The notes under the pieces: model-generated
The model's database searches: none
What the model was told of the DNA's origin: nothing
Seen by the model: the letters and a program-made list of their open reading frames with translations, nothing else
Made by a program: the position numbers and the translations under genes
DNA from: Pedobacter sp. L105
GTDB lineage: Bacteria; Bacteroidota; Bacteroidia; Sphingobacteriales; Sphingobacteriaceae
Direction of reading: 5' to 3'
NCBI RefSeq assembly: GCF_009765875.1
Contig: NZ_LMUP01000014.1
Span: 310,001-374,000 of the forward strand
DNA: 64,000 bases
Shown here: in pieces, positions 1 to 8,636 of the stretch
Layout of the letters: the number at the start of each line of letters is the position of its first letter
Position numbering within the stretch: position 1 is the first letter of the stretch

Positions 1-1323
1 CTTAAAGCAGGTATAAAAATTTATGGTGAAGCTTTAACAGTGATCAAGGCTGGCCCTCAGATGTCGGGAACTTTGCTGACCAATGGCAGATACTTTTTTG
101 GAAGTGCAGCTGATCAGGCGCTCATTCATCAGTTAACCTTTGGCCAGTCGGACAAAGCTTTTACCTGGAGTACATGGAATAATGCCTGCATTTACCTGTT
201 GAATAGTAAGGGTGTTACCGTAGAGAACAGCACTTTCAATTTTCATTTGCCTTATAATGCAACAGGAATGGAAGCGGTATGGGTAAGTGGTTCAGGGTCT
301 TCTGCCAATAGCATTAAAAACAATAAGATCACCTCACTGGGGATTAAATATGCTGAAAATGGCGCAGACGGAACCATAGTGGATAGTAATCTGCTGACCA
401 ATGCTTATTCAAACGCGCTGACGGCCAACGGGAATAACGCCACAGATTATTCTATTGGATGCCAGGTGTTAAATAATACGATCTCTAATTCAGGCAGGAT
501 GGGTATTGAAGATTGGGGAAATACAGATGGAAGTGTAATCCAGGGAAATAAGATTTCGGGTACCGGAAAGGATCCTAATCAGGCAGTGGATGGTATTGCT
601 ATTTCAGCTGTAGGGACTAACGTTAAGGTGATCAGCAATACTGTTTCAGATAGTAAAGAATATGCCATTGAAGTAAGAGGGAATTATGGTGTTACAGTTA
701 CCAATAACGTATTAACAAATAATCCATTGAGTACCGGAATTATCCTTAATTATACCTTTGCAGTACCTGTTAAAGCGGCTGCGGGTTCAGTTGCAACCAT
801 AACCGGTAATAAAATAGGTGTAAGCAATATTGGCATCCATGTTTTTGGTGATTATCAGGCTAATGCGCTGATAAAGGGCAATGTATTTACAAATACCATT
901 ACAAAAGGTATCAGCATCGAAAGCGGTGCGGCAACTTATACTTTAAATATCACGAACAATAAGTTTAATTTTTCTGTACCTGCAGCAGCAGACCGTTACG
1001 GGGTTTTTAGCTATACCAAGTATAATCCGGGCACTGCAAATCAAGTTATTAATCTGTCTACTGACACACTGCTTTATTCAACTTCTGCTGCTGGTGGTGC
1101 CGGGGTAGATTTAGGATTAGTGATCAGAACAGACAAAGCAACTATCAACAATGTGCAGATACAAGGAAGTAATAATAAATCTGCTGCTAAAGTAGCTGTT
1201 AATGGAATCACAGCTTTTGGTGCTAAACCTATAGGCGTAAAATTTACCAATAATAAGGTTGTTGGTGCTATTGCAGACCTTACAGGTTTTACAAATTATG
1301 TATCAACAGGTAATAATTTTTAA
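1..1323 (+). CDS. Right-handed parallel beta-helix repeat protein, 5' truncated by the window edge
   Basis: The frame is open from base 1 to the TAA at 1321-1323, so the gene starts outside the window; the GTG at 40 is not a convincing start. The visible 440 residues are Asn/Gly/Thr/Ser rich and contain recurring rungs such as NNKITS, NNTISNSGR, GNKISG, SNTVSDS, NNVLTN and GNVFTN every 20-35 residues. This is the pattern of pectate-lyase-like (PbH1) beta-helices, which are usually secreted and bind or cleave polysaccharide. No catalytic residues can be assigned. The acyltransferase and glycosyltransferase that follow suggest an exopolysaccharide context. The fold is well supported; the substrate is unknown. 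Confidence 0.8.
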   Translation, partial: LKAGIKIYGEALTVIKAGPQMSGTLLTNGRYFFGSAADQALIHQLTFGQSDKAFTWSTWNNACIYLLNSKGVTVENSTFNFHLPYNATGMEAVWVSGSGSSANSIKNNKITSLGIKYAENGADGTIVDSNLLTNAYSNALTANGNNATDYSIGCQVLNNTISNSGRMGIEDWGNTDGSVIQGNKISGTGKDPNQAVDGIAISAVGTNVKVISNTVSDSKEYAIEVRGNYGVTVTNNVLTNNPLSTGIILNYTFAVPVKAAAGSVATITGNKIGVSNIGIHVFGDYQANALIKGNVFTNTITKGISIESGAATYTLNITNNKFNFSVPAAADRYGVFSYTKYNPGTANQVINLSTDTLLYSTSAAGGAGVDLGLVIRTDKATINNVQIQGSNNKSAAKVAVNGITAFGAKPIGVKFTNNKVVGAIADLTGFTNYVSTGNNF

Positions 1324-1339
1324 TCTGGTCATACAGATT

Positions 1340-2398
1340 TTATTTCTTTTTATCCCGATAATTTAAAAAGCCAATATTATATTTTAATAAGACCTTTACG
1401 ATTAGTAATGTGCTGATATAGATCGCGATAAATTTAATGATAAACCAAGCCATAAAAATTGGCGTGTGATCGCTATAGGTGTTGACACCAAATTTTGTAA
1501 AGATTTTAATGACAAAGGCCAGTAAAGCCAGCGGTAACATGTGGTATAAGTAAATGCCGAAAGTCTCTTTCCTTGGATTAACAAACCTGGATTGCAAGGG
1601 TTTTTTAAATAGCCTGACCATTGTAATAAACATCAATACAGAATAAATCTGATTACTTATCCTCAGGATGTTCATTGGCTCAGCAGAGCCATGCTGATAA
1701 AGTAGAATTGACTCCCACGATGATAAGATATAAAATGTAACGCAAAGAGCTAGTAATACATATACATTTAGTTGCTGAAAATAAAGCTGTAAATGCTTTT
1801 TTCCAATAATATAACCCAGCCATAGGTAAAAGATAAAAGCAAACAAGGCATGCACATGAGATTGTTCATATTTAGAGTAAACAAAGAAATAGGTATAAAT
1901 CAATGTAATGGTTAGAAAAATTAATCCTAAACTTGTTTTTCCAAGAAACCTGATAAAACATAAAAAAACTAATAAAGAGATCCAATAGTTTGGCAGAAAC
2001 CACAATGCGGATTCAAAAAGCATATTTAAGATATAACTTCTAACGGTATAGGAACTAACCTGATGCAGAATTTGTGTCTTGAATATAAATAGCAAAACAA
2101 TTAGTGCAAAGGCAAATAAATAGGGGAAGAGCGTGGAATAGATCCTGTTTTTAAAATATTTAACAGGGCTAGTGACCTCTATTTTTCTGGCGAGCAGAAA
2201 TCCTGAAATCATAAAAAAACAAATCACCCCAAATTTAAAGAAGTTCATAAAGAAAAAGTACAGGGGAATGTTATCCAGGGAAGGGAAGTTTTTTGATCCT
2301 TCAAAATTGGGAGTGTGTGCCCAGATAATTCCTATCATAGCAAACATTCTTATCCAGTCTACAAAAGGATAGTTCATTCCATTTACTTTTTTTTCCAT
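1340..2398 (-). CDS. Acyltransferase family 3 (OafA/YrhL-like) membrane protein
   Basis: 352 residues with about ten hydrophobic membrane segments. The start is typical of the acyltransferase-3 family: a short N-terminus, then FVDWIRMFAMIGIIWAHT, where a His sits at the end of the first helix, followed by a second helix ending in ISGFLLARK. Family members O-acylate (usually O-acetylate) sugars of surface polysaccharides or peptidoglycan from the cytoplasmic membrane. It converges on the beta-helix gene and diverges from the glycosyltransferase at 2626, fitting a polysaccharide-decoration role. The Met eight codons downstream is an alternative start. The exact acceptor cannot be read from the sequence. 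Confidence 0.85.
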   Translation of the reverse strand: MEKKVNGMNYPFVDWIRMFAMIGIIWAHTPNFEGSKNFPSLDNIPLYFFFMNFFKFGVICFFMISGFLLARKIEVTSPVKYFKNRIYSTLFPYLFAFALIVLLFIFKTQILHQVSSYTVRSYILNMLFESALWFLPNYWISLLVFLCFIRFLGKTSLGLIFLTITLIYTYFFVYSKYEQSHVHALFAFIFYLWLGYIIGKKHLQLYFQQLNVYVLLALCVTFYILSSWESILLYQHGSAEPMNILRISNQIYSVLMFITMVRLFKKPLQSRFVNPRKETFGIYLYHMLPLALLAFVIKIFTKFGVNTYSDHTPIFMAWFIIKFIAIYISTLLIVKVLLKYNIGFLNYRDKKK

Positions 2399-2625
2399 AA
2401 ACTATCATTGGTAAAAACTAAGCCAGATTAAATTCTTTCACTTCGCTTTTTAAAATCTGTTTTCCAGATAAAAATCGTACCAAGTATTTGATTTACAACA
2501 TTATAATTCCTATAAGTTGTACGGGTGTTATATGGCCGGATAATGGATGTTATATTAAGAAATTCAAACTTTTTGCGTTTTTATTGATTATTCGACCGTA
2601 CATTATTGCCTATTTGCCGTTATAA

Positions 2626-3501
2626 ATGAAAAAAGCGTATATTATCCTTGCCCATAAGAATTTAGATCATCTAACCAGATTGCTGGAAAGGCTGGATGAT
2701 GGAAATTCACATTTTTTTATTCATATAGATCTTAAAACAGAACTTTTACCTGACGATATCATATTATACAAACCTAATATTACCCTTGTTAAGAGGATTT
2801 CTACCCAATGGGGTGGATTTAGTTTAGCAGAGGCGACATTGATTGCGATGAAAGCGATTAGAGAATCAGCAATAGATTTCAAATCGATCAGCCTGCTGAG
2901 TGGTCAGGATTATCCTATTAAAAGCAACAAGGAAATTGATCAGTTTCTTTCTTCATCCAAATTCAGTATTTTCCTGGATTATTTTCCATTGCCCAATTAC
3001 AGAAGGTGGCATTCGGGAGGGACTTACCGCTACAAGAAATATTTCTTTGGTACAACCAGCGTTGCTTTTTTCTTTTCCAAAACACTGAATTTATTATCCA
3101 CGCTGATTCCATTATTTTCACGAAAGCTACCATTCCACCTCAGGCCGTATTGTGGTTCTCAATGGTGGACAATTGATCGGTATGCACTTGATTATATTTT
3201 AGACTATATTGAAAGAAACCCTGAGTATTCTAAGTTTCATAAATTCACTTTTGCACCTGATGAGTTATTTTTTCATATTATCTTATTAAATGCAAAAGAT
3301 GAAAGAATACAGGCGAGTATTACCAATGATAATTTAAGATATATGAAGTGGTTAAAATACGAAAATCCACATCCTGAAATATTGACTAAGGATGATCTTC
3401 CTAATTTATACGCTTCCCACTCTTTATTCGCAAGGAAATTTGACCCCAAAGAGGATAAAGAAATCCTCAATTTAATTGATGAACGGATTTTAATGGGTTA
3501 A
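2626..3501 (+). CDS. Core-2/I-branching-type beta-1,6-N-acetylglucosaminyltransferase (GT14-like)
   Basis: 291 residues. The N-terminus KKAYIILAHKNLDHLTRLL, then FFIHIDLK, VKRISTQWGGFSLAEATL and ISLLSGQDYPIKSN, are the hallmarks of bacterial Branch-domain (GT14) glycosyltransferases. The later CGSQWWTIDR and FAPDELFFHIIL contain the conserved SQW and the acidic PDE segment. Such enzymes transfer GlcNAc or a related sugar from a nucleotide sugar and are usually cytoplasmic partners of polysaccharide synthesis. There is no signal peptide. The neighbours (acyltransferase, beta-helix protein) fit the end of a surface-polysaccharide cluster. The acceptor sugar is unknown. Confidence 0.85.
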   Translation: MKKAYIILAHKNLDHLTRLLERLDDGNSHFFIHIDLKTELLPDDIILYKPNITLVKRISTQWGGFSLAEATLIAMKAIRESAIDFKSISLLSGQDYPIKSNKEIDQFLSSSKFSIFLDYFPLPNYRRWHSGGTYRYKKYFFGTTSVAFFFSKTLNLLSTLIPLFSRKLPFHLRPYCGSQWWTIDRYALDYILDYIERNPEYSKFHKFTFAPDELFFHIILLNAKDERIQASITNDNLRYMKWLKYENPHPEILTKDDLPNLYASHSLFARKFDPKEDKEILNLIDERILMG

Positions 3502-3659
3502 ATTTAGGGGCTGTCGATAAGTGAAAACCTTGTCTCTATGATTTTTTAAGTAGGTATGTATTGGAAATTTTGAAATCGTAAAACCAGAATGTTTGACGGT
3601 AAATAGTTTGCAGATCAGTCTATTGTATATTGAATCAACTACCATCAAAAAATCAAACT

Positions 3660-4127
3660 ATGAAAACGAAAATTATTTTTACCAGTTTTGCACTCCTATT
3701 ATTTTTTACTGTTAACGCCGGAAGTGGTCCTCTGAAATCTAAGAACCCTAAAGTACCAGGCAAATCAAGTAAGGCAGCTGCTTTAGCAGCACTAACGAAA
3801 AACCTGGAGTATGGTTCAGATAAAGCTGCTATCAGAAGTAATTATTATTCAAATTTAGATAAGCTCGCCGAAACGATTAAACAGGATGACTATGCGGTAT
3901 CATTAAGAGGCCATGCCGATTCTATCGGGCGTTACAAATACAATTGGGTGCTTTCTGATAACAGGGCTATTAGCGTAAAAAAATACCTGGTAAGTAAAGG
4001 GGTTAAGGAGGATAGAATTGTAACCACCCCTTTTGGAAGTACCATACCAATCGCATCTAACAAAACGGAAGCCGGACGTCAAAAAAACAGAAGGGTGGAA
4101 ATTGAACTGAAAAAGATCAATAAATAA
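3660..4127 (+). CDS. OmpA-family C-terminal domain protein
   Basis: The likely start is the ATG at 3660, which gives a signal peptide (MKTKIIFTSFALLLFF...VNAG); an upstream TTG at 3630 would only add a polar leader. The mature protein of about 135 residues is essentially one OmpA-like domain. GHADSIGRYKYNWVLSDNRA carries the conserved Asp that contacts diaminopimelate, and RQKNRRVEIELK carries the conserved arginines. It has no barrel, so it is a small periplasmic peptidoglycan-binding protein rather than a full OmpA. It is probably transcribed alone. Domain assignment is firm; the specific role is unknown. Confidence 0.88.
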   Translation: MKTKIIFTSFALLLFFTVNAGSGPLKSKNPKVPGKSSKAAALAALTKNLEYGSDKAAIRSNYYSNLDKLAETIKQDDYAVSLRGHADSIGRYKYNWVLSDNRAISVKKYLVSKGVKEDRIVTTPFGSTIPIASNKTEAGRQKNRRVEIELKKINK

Positions 4128-4225
4128 TTGATAATCTGACCGATCATTGGTGATTAAGTTCGCAGCTTTTTGTATTCTTGTAATAACAGGAGGATTTTTC
4201 CCCTGATAAATTATAATATAAAGTT

Positions 4226-4999
4226 ATGCTGCAAGGACTTTTGATTGATATGGATGGCGTGATCTACAATGGAGAATCACTTATCCAGGGTGCCGATACT
4301 TTTATTGCAAATTTGATTAAGAAAGATATTCCATTTGCATTTATGACCAACAATAGCCAGCGTACCAGCCTGGAAGTAACCAGGAAATTGAAACGATTGG
4401 GGATTGAGGTTACTAAAGAGCATGTATATACGAGTGCAATGGCTACAGGGAAGTTTCTGGGCGACCAGGGAAAAAGCGGAACGGCCTATGTGCTTGGTGA
4501 AGGTGGTTTGCTGACCAGTTTACATGAGAACGGAGTTACCCTTGTTGATACAGATCCTGAGTTTGTAGTTTTAGGCGAAGGGAGGAATTTCACTTTAGAA
4601 ATGGTTCAGCGTGCCGTTGATATGATCCTGGCAGGGGCCAAGTTCATTACCACGAACAGAGACCCTTCTCCAAAAAAGCCGGGATGGAATAACCTGGGGA
4701 TTGCTGCCACTACAGCCATGATAGAAGAGGCTACCGGTATCAAAGCTTTTGTGATTGGCAAACCCGGTCCGGTAATGATGCGTTCTGCAAGAAAATTTCT
4801 TGGTCTGGAAACAGCAGGTACAACAGTGATTGGTGATACCATGGAAACAGATATTCAGGGTGGTGTTCAAATGGGTTATAAAACCATTTTGGTGCTTTCA
4901 GGAATAGCGAGTAAAGAAGATATCAGCCGTTATGCGTTTAAACCCGATCTGATCATAGGTTCAGTTAATAAATTGGAATTTCCATTAAAATGGTGGTAA
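4226..4999 (+). CDS. HAD-IIA family sugar-phosphatase-like hydrolase (NagD-like)
   Basis: 257 residues. Motif I is DMDGVIYNG at residues 8-16 (nucleophile Asp8, acid/base Asp10), motif II is FMTNNSQRT, motif III lies in FVIGKPGPVMM and motif IV is GDTMETDIQGG. The C2-type cap between motifs II and III defines the HAD-IIA subclass, which includes NagD, AraL and 4-nitrophenyl phosphatases. It should be a cytoplasmic Mg-dependent phosphatase of sugar phosphates or nucleotides. Length and all four motifs are normal. The gene appears monocistronic, with an unrelated relic behind it. The substrate cannot be assigned. Confidence 0.9.
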   Translation: MLQGLLIDMDGVIYNGESLIQGADTFIANLIKKDIPFAFMTNNSQRTSLEVTRKLKRLGIEVTKEHVYTSAMATGKFLGDQGKSGTAYVLGEGGLLTSLHENGVTLVDTDPEFVVLGEGRNFTLEMVQRAVDMILAGAKFITTNRDPSPKKPGWNNLGIAATTAMIEEATGIKAFVIGKPGPVMMRSARKFLGLETAGTTVIGDTMETDIQGGVQMGYKTILVLSGIASKEDISRYAFKPDLIIGSVNKLEFPLKWW

Positions 5000-5017
5000 C
5001 TTAAAATACTCAGATGA

Positions 5018-5225
5018 AAAATAGATCTTCCCTGCTATTTTATAGGGTTAAAAAAGCAGGAGTATCTGACTCAGGCGCTGGAACTTTACCCGTGGACTAA
5101 TAAATATCTGCAATCGCCGGAAGGCTTATTTTATGATAATATCAAAATTCCTTCTTTTTGATTAGGGTGATATGATTGAGATCTATGCCAGGCTGCAAAG
5201 ATTATCAGCAGGCATGAATGAATAA
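5018..5225 (+). pseudogene. Decayed gene scrap, possibly from a GH76-like glycosidase
   Basis: After the HAD gene an open stretch with no start encodes a protein-like segment in one frame up to the stop at 5159-5161. It includes QEYLTQALELYPWTNKYL and SPEGLFYDNIKIPSF. A second short segment, DMIEIYARLQRLSAGMNE, lies in another frame and ends at 5223-5225. The spacing of A-x-x-x-Y-x-W-T and GLFYDNI recalls alpha-1,6-mannanase (GH76) proteins, but this is from memory of the family pattern and weak. The two frames, lack of a start and short length argue for a remnant rather than a gene. Confidence 0.35.
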
Positions 5226-5226
5226 A

Positions 5227-6375
5227 TTATTCAATACTTTCAAGAGTGGCTAACCTGGCGATGATGCCCCATCCGTAATAATTATTCGCCAGGCCAATCA
5301 GCAGTTGATTCTCACCAGCTTTGAGCGGAATATTGAAAGATGAATTGGCCAGGTCGCACCTGCCATCGGGATTTTTGCGCATGGGCGACCAGTAGGTATT
5401 TTTATCTAAATAGAGTAGTTCCCCATTGATATATACCCAAACATCATTACAGAAGCCCAGCTGCATATTTACTTTTTGTTCTTTATCAGAATGGATAGTT
5501 GTTTTAAGCCATACATAACGTTTTTTGTCATTGGGAGCTCCATAAAGTCTGGTTATGTTAATAAGACCGCGTCTTTCGGCATGGATGGGTTCCCAAATGG
5601 TTGTATCCGCGGGGAGGTCTTTTTTAGCGAGTTCTTGTCCATCATTTAACCAGTGCGGGCGGCTGACAGACCAGTTGCGTAAGTAATTGGCATCGTGGTT
5701 GGTTAAATCAGGAGCAGCAACAGCAGGTAAATTTTCAGTTTTGTCAGGTTTGATCATGAGATTTGCAAAAATAGCCAATCCATCCAAAGCAATAGATCCT
5801 TTGATAGTATTGCCTTCCAAACGGGGTATTTCAAGGGTAGGCTGTTCTAAAGAATTAATGTATACGCGTAACTGTAAGCCTGAAACTACCAGTTTGATAT
5901 GGTTCCATCCAATGATATGAATATTTGCGGGCCCCTGATATTGACCGAGCATATTCCATAAATTAATTCCTTTGATAAAAGGGGCGTATTGAACGGCATC
6001 ATTTCGCTTTTCACTATTTGGTTTACCTGCCCGTAAATAAACACATTCAGTTTCCTGCGGACTTTGCTGCCTGAAATAGAAGGATACAAATGGAGAATGA
6101 TCAGGATCTGTTAATTCCACATCAAATTCGATCGTGCCATTTGTAAATTGATGACCCTTTAAAATAATCTGTTTGTCTGCCAAGAGGATTTTCATGGCTT
6201 TTACACCTTTGTAAGTGATAAATTCTGCTGTTTTATCTTTAAACTCCCAATGGCTGACCTCCATTGGGATGGGGTTTTGTGCGGCAGCGGAACAGCAGAA
6301 TAATGCAGATATCATCAATTGCAAAAGCAATTGTGTTTTCTTTAAAAAGGAATCGTTTTTCATATTTGTATTCAT
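5227..6375 (-). CDS. Secreted protein with LamG/DUF1080-like and galactose-binding-like domains
   Basis: 382 residues with an N-terminal signal peptide ending near SALFCCSAAAQ. Residues of about 35-205 form a concanavalin-like beta-sandwich resembling DUF1080: FTNGTIEFDVELTD, SFYFRQQ, GWNHIKLVVSGLQLRVYIN and GSIALDGLAIFANLMI. Residues of about 240-380 resemble a galactose-binding jelly roll: RYVWLKTTIHSDKEQKVNMQ, DVWVYINGELLYLDKNTYW and LKAGENQLLIGLANNYYGWG. Such proteins bind or process carbohydrate outside the cytoplasm. It is divergent from a membrane-anchored protein with a related C-terminal fold (6574-7821), suggesting a functional pair. No catalytic residues are recognised. Confidence 0.6.
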   Translation of the reverse strand: MNTNMKNDSFLKKTQLLLQLMISALFCCSAAAQNPIPMEVSHWEFKDKTAEFITYKGVKAMKILLADKQIILKGHQFTNGTIEFDVELTDPDHSPFVSFYFRQQSPQETECVYLRAGKPNSEKRNDAVQYAPFIKGINLWNMLGQYQGPANIHIIGWNHIKLVVSGLQLRVYINSLEQPTLEIPRLEGNTIKGSIALDGLAIFANLMIKPDKTENLPAVAAPDLTNHDANYLRNWSVSRPHWLNDGQELAKKDLPADTTIWEPIHAERRGLINITRLYGAPNDKKRYVWLKTTIHSDKEQKVNMQLGFCNDVWVYINGELLYLDKNTYWSPMRKNPDGRCDLANSSFNIPLKAGENQLLIGLANNYYGWGIIARLATLESIE

Positions 6376-6504
6376 GGGTGATGTAGTTATCAGTGATCTT
6401 TCAATATTTTTAAGGTGCTTACATGCTTGTATATGATTATTGATAAAGCTTTCATGATCTTTTAATATTATCGGAGGGTGTAGATCGCGATGATTTCATA
6501 CTTT

Positions 6505-6512
6505 TATATTTG
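6505..6512 (+). promoter_or_regulatory. Candidate -7 element TATATTTG
   Basis: An exact match to the Bacteroidota -7 consensus TAnnTTTG lies 62 bases before the ATG at 6574. No TTTG was found at the expected -33 distance, so this is a tentative promoter for the membrane-anchored protein gene. Confidence 0.3.
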
Positions 6513-6573
6513 TTTTTGCTAAAGTGTAAAGACAACTGGGAAAAACCTGATTCAAAATCATTCAAATGCATTC

Positions 6574-7821
6574 ATGGAAAAAGAAGCACTTTATTTAAGC
6601 CATTGGCGTAGCCTCACCGAGCAATCTTTGGGATGGGGCGACAGTTCTTTATGGACAGATTATGATTTTGAAAAATTAACCGGGCTCATTCTTGCACAAA
6701 CAGGCGTGAGGTTAAGCATTTCTACTTTAAAGAGGATATGGGGACGGGTACGTTATGAAAGTTCTCCTACGGTTTCTACCTTAAATGCATTGGCAGTATT
6801 TGCTGGTTTTGAAGATTGGCGTACTTTTAAAAAGGCTGCCCCTCAGCCAGAAGAGGTTTTGCAGCCAGTTACTAAAAACAAAGGTAATTCCGCAAAAATT
6901 ATTGTTTCCCTGGTACTGATATTACCCCTTATCACAGTCATATTTTTTGGAAAAACGGACAGTAAAGCCTTGCATAGCGAGGATAAAATAAAGTTTGTAA
7001 GCAGGGTTGTAACCGAGGGACTCCCTAATTCAGTAGTGTTTGATTATGATGCAGGCAAATCTGCGGATAGTGTTTATCTACAGCAAAGCTGGGATCCCGA
7101 AAGAACAGAAAAGCTTGCCGCCAACGGCAGGCAGCATACTTCCATTTATTATTACCCCGGTTATTTTGATGCAAAACTGGTAGTTAACGGAAAAGTGAAA
7201 AAAGAAACACCGGTATACATTAAAACTAAAGGCTGGATTGGAACGGTAGATAAAAAGCCGGTACCTGTTTACCTGAACACAATGAAGATCCACATGAAAG
7301 GTGCATTGGGGATTACGGCTAAAAACCTGATGCAAATGACAGGCTCTCCTGTTTTTAATGAATTGTGGACTGAATTTTATAATGTCAGGGAATTTAATGG
7401 ATTGAATGGCGGAGATTTTTCACTGGAAACAACACTGAGAAATACCTCCCTGATGGAGCAGTCTTCCTGTCGCAGAGCAATGATCTATATTTTTGGAAAG
7501 AGCAATACAATCATTATTCCATTGGCAGAAAAGGGATGTACTTCAGCTTTAGATCTCTACACTTCTTCGGAATGGATACATGGCAAAGATTATGATTTAA
7601 GAGGTTTTGGATGTGATTTTAGTGAAGATCAGCATTTAATTTGCCATGTATACAACCATACCTTAAACGTGTTTTTGAATGGAAAAATTATCCTGTCAAA
7701 ACCCATCACCCAAACTATTGGTGATCTGGTAGGCTTGTGTTTTGGCTTTGAAGGAGCAGGGGAAATACAGAATGTTAAATTGAGCAGCAGCAAAAAAACT
7801 GTTTATCAGGAACAATTTTAA
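6574..7821 (+). CDS. Membrane-anchored protein: N-terminal helical module, one TM segment, extracytoplasmic beta-sandwich
   Basis: 415 residues in four parts. Residues of about 1-90 form a helical, HTH-like module (FEKLTGLILAQTGVRLSIST, LKRIWGRVRYESSPTVSTLN, then ALAVFAGFEDWRTFKK) that I recognise from other Bacteroidota proteins but cannot assign a function. One membrane helix follows at about 108-126 (KIIVSLVLILPLITVIFFG). Then comes a PKD-like beta domain (VVFDYDAGKSADSVYLQQSW ... YYYPGYFDAKLVVNGKVK), and last a LamG-like sandwich (GDFSLETTLRN ... CHVYNHTLNVFLNGKIIL). The layout suggests a sensor with a cytoplasmic N-terminus and an external binding domain. It is divergently paired with the secreted sandwich protein at 5227-6375. 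Confidence 0.55.
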   Translation: MEKEALYLSHWRSLTEQSLGWGDSSLWTDYDFEKLTGLILAQTGVRLSISTLKRIWGRVRYESSPTVSTLNALAVFAGFEDWRTFKKAAPQPEEVLQPVTKNKGNSAKIIVSLVLILPLITVIFFGKTDSKALHSEDKIKFVSRVVTEGLPNSVVFDYDAGKSADSVYLQQSWDPERTEKLAANGRQHTSIYYYPGYFDAKLVVNGKVKKETPVYIKTKGWIGTVDKKPVPVYLNTMKIHMKGALGITAKNLMQMTGSPVFNELWTEFYNVREFNGLNGGDFSLETTLRNTSLMEQSSCRRAMIYIFGKSNTIIIPLAEKGCTSALDLYTSSEWIHGKDYDLRGFGCDFSEDQHLICHVYNHTLNVFLNGKIILSKPITQTIGDLVGLCFGFEGAGEIQNVKLSSSKKTVYQEQF

Positions 7822-7915
7822 TCCCTGATGAAATGATCAGGGGTACAATTTGATCTTGCTGATCATTATAATTTATATCGTTGTTTTTGATTTATTTCCC
7901 AATTGTTCAGCATTT

Positions 7916-8635
7916 TCATTCTTTTGAAAAACCCAGTTCATTCATTAAAACTTCCCTGTAATTACTGCCGATTGGAATTTCATTTGTATTGATCATAATG
8001 CGGTTCCCTTCAATATGGTTTATCTTGGATTTGTTGATGATAAAGGAACGGTGGGTACGCAGGAAAAGAGATTTAGGCAATAGCTCTTCGAAGTTTGAAA
8101 AGGGCATTTTGGGTAAAAGGGTATAACTTGTAGTAGTAATCTTTGTATAGTTTCCCTGTGCTTCTGCAAAAAGCAGTTCATCATATTGAATTTTGTAGAT
8201 CTTACCATCTGTTTTGATAAAAACAAAAGCTTCAGTTTTGGTCTCCATAATTTCTACAATTTTTTGCGTCGCAGGGCCGATTTTCTCCAGGGCTTTATCT
8301 ACAGCTACAATGAACCTGTCAAAGGAAAAGGGCTTGAGTAAATAATCACATGCTGCCAGGTCAAAAGCGCTGTGCGCATATTCTTTATAAGCCGTAGTGA
8401 ATATCACCTGGATGGGATATTTTAATGTTTTTACAAAGGATATACCATCCATAATGGGCATGTTAATATCCAGAAAGACAATATCAATTTTTTGCTGGTC
8501 TAATACCCTTTTGGCTTCCAGTGCATTTCCACAGGAAGCTACAATCTGAAGCTGATCTAAATGACTGCAATAGGTTTTGATAATATCACGTGCCACAGGC
8601 TCGTCGTCCACAATCAGGCAAAGTACTTTATCCAT
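7916..8635 (-). CDS. LytTR-family response regulator
   Basis: 239 residues. The receiver domain has acidic-pocket Asp10-Asp11, the phosphoacceptor Asp56 in DIVFLDINMPIMDG, the Thr in VIFTTAYKEYA and the Lys in LLKPFSFDRF. The C-terminal LytTR DNA-binding domain covers about residues 140-235 (YDELLFAEAQGNYTKI, FLRTHRSFIINKSKI, IPIGSNYRE). It follows the histidine kinase gene, whose stop is one base before this start, so the two are co-translated. Targets are not known; the divergent receptor gene at 9895 is a plausible one. Confidence 0.93.
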   Translation of the reverse strand: MDKVLCLIVDDEPVARDIIKTYCSHLDQLQIVASCGNALEAKRVLDQQKIDIVFLDINMPIMDGISFVKTLKYPIQVIFTTAYKEYAHSAFDLAACDYLLKPFSFDRFIVAVDKALEKIGPATQKIVEIMETKTEAFVFIKTDGKIYKIQYDELLFAEAQGNYTKITTTSYTLLPKMPFSNFEELLPKSLFLRTHRSFIINKSKINHIEGNRIMINTNEIPIGSNYREVLMNELGFSKE

Positions 8636-8636
8636 T

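Noticed and set aside
3505..3535. GGGGCTGTCGATAAGTGAAAA looks like the end of an insertion sequence.
   Set aside because: No matching inverted end or transposase remnant was found nearby; too short to support an element.
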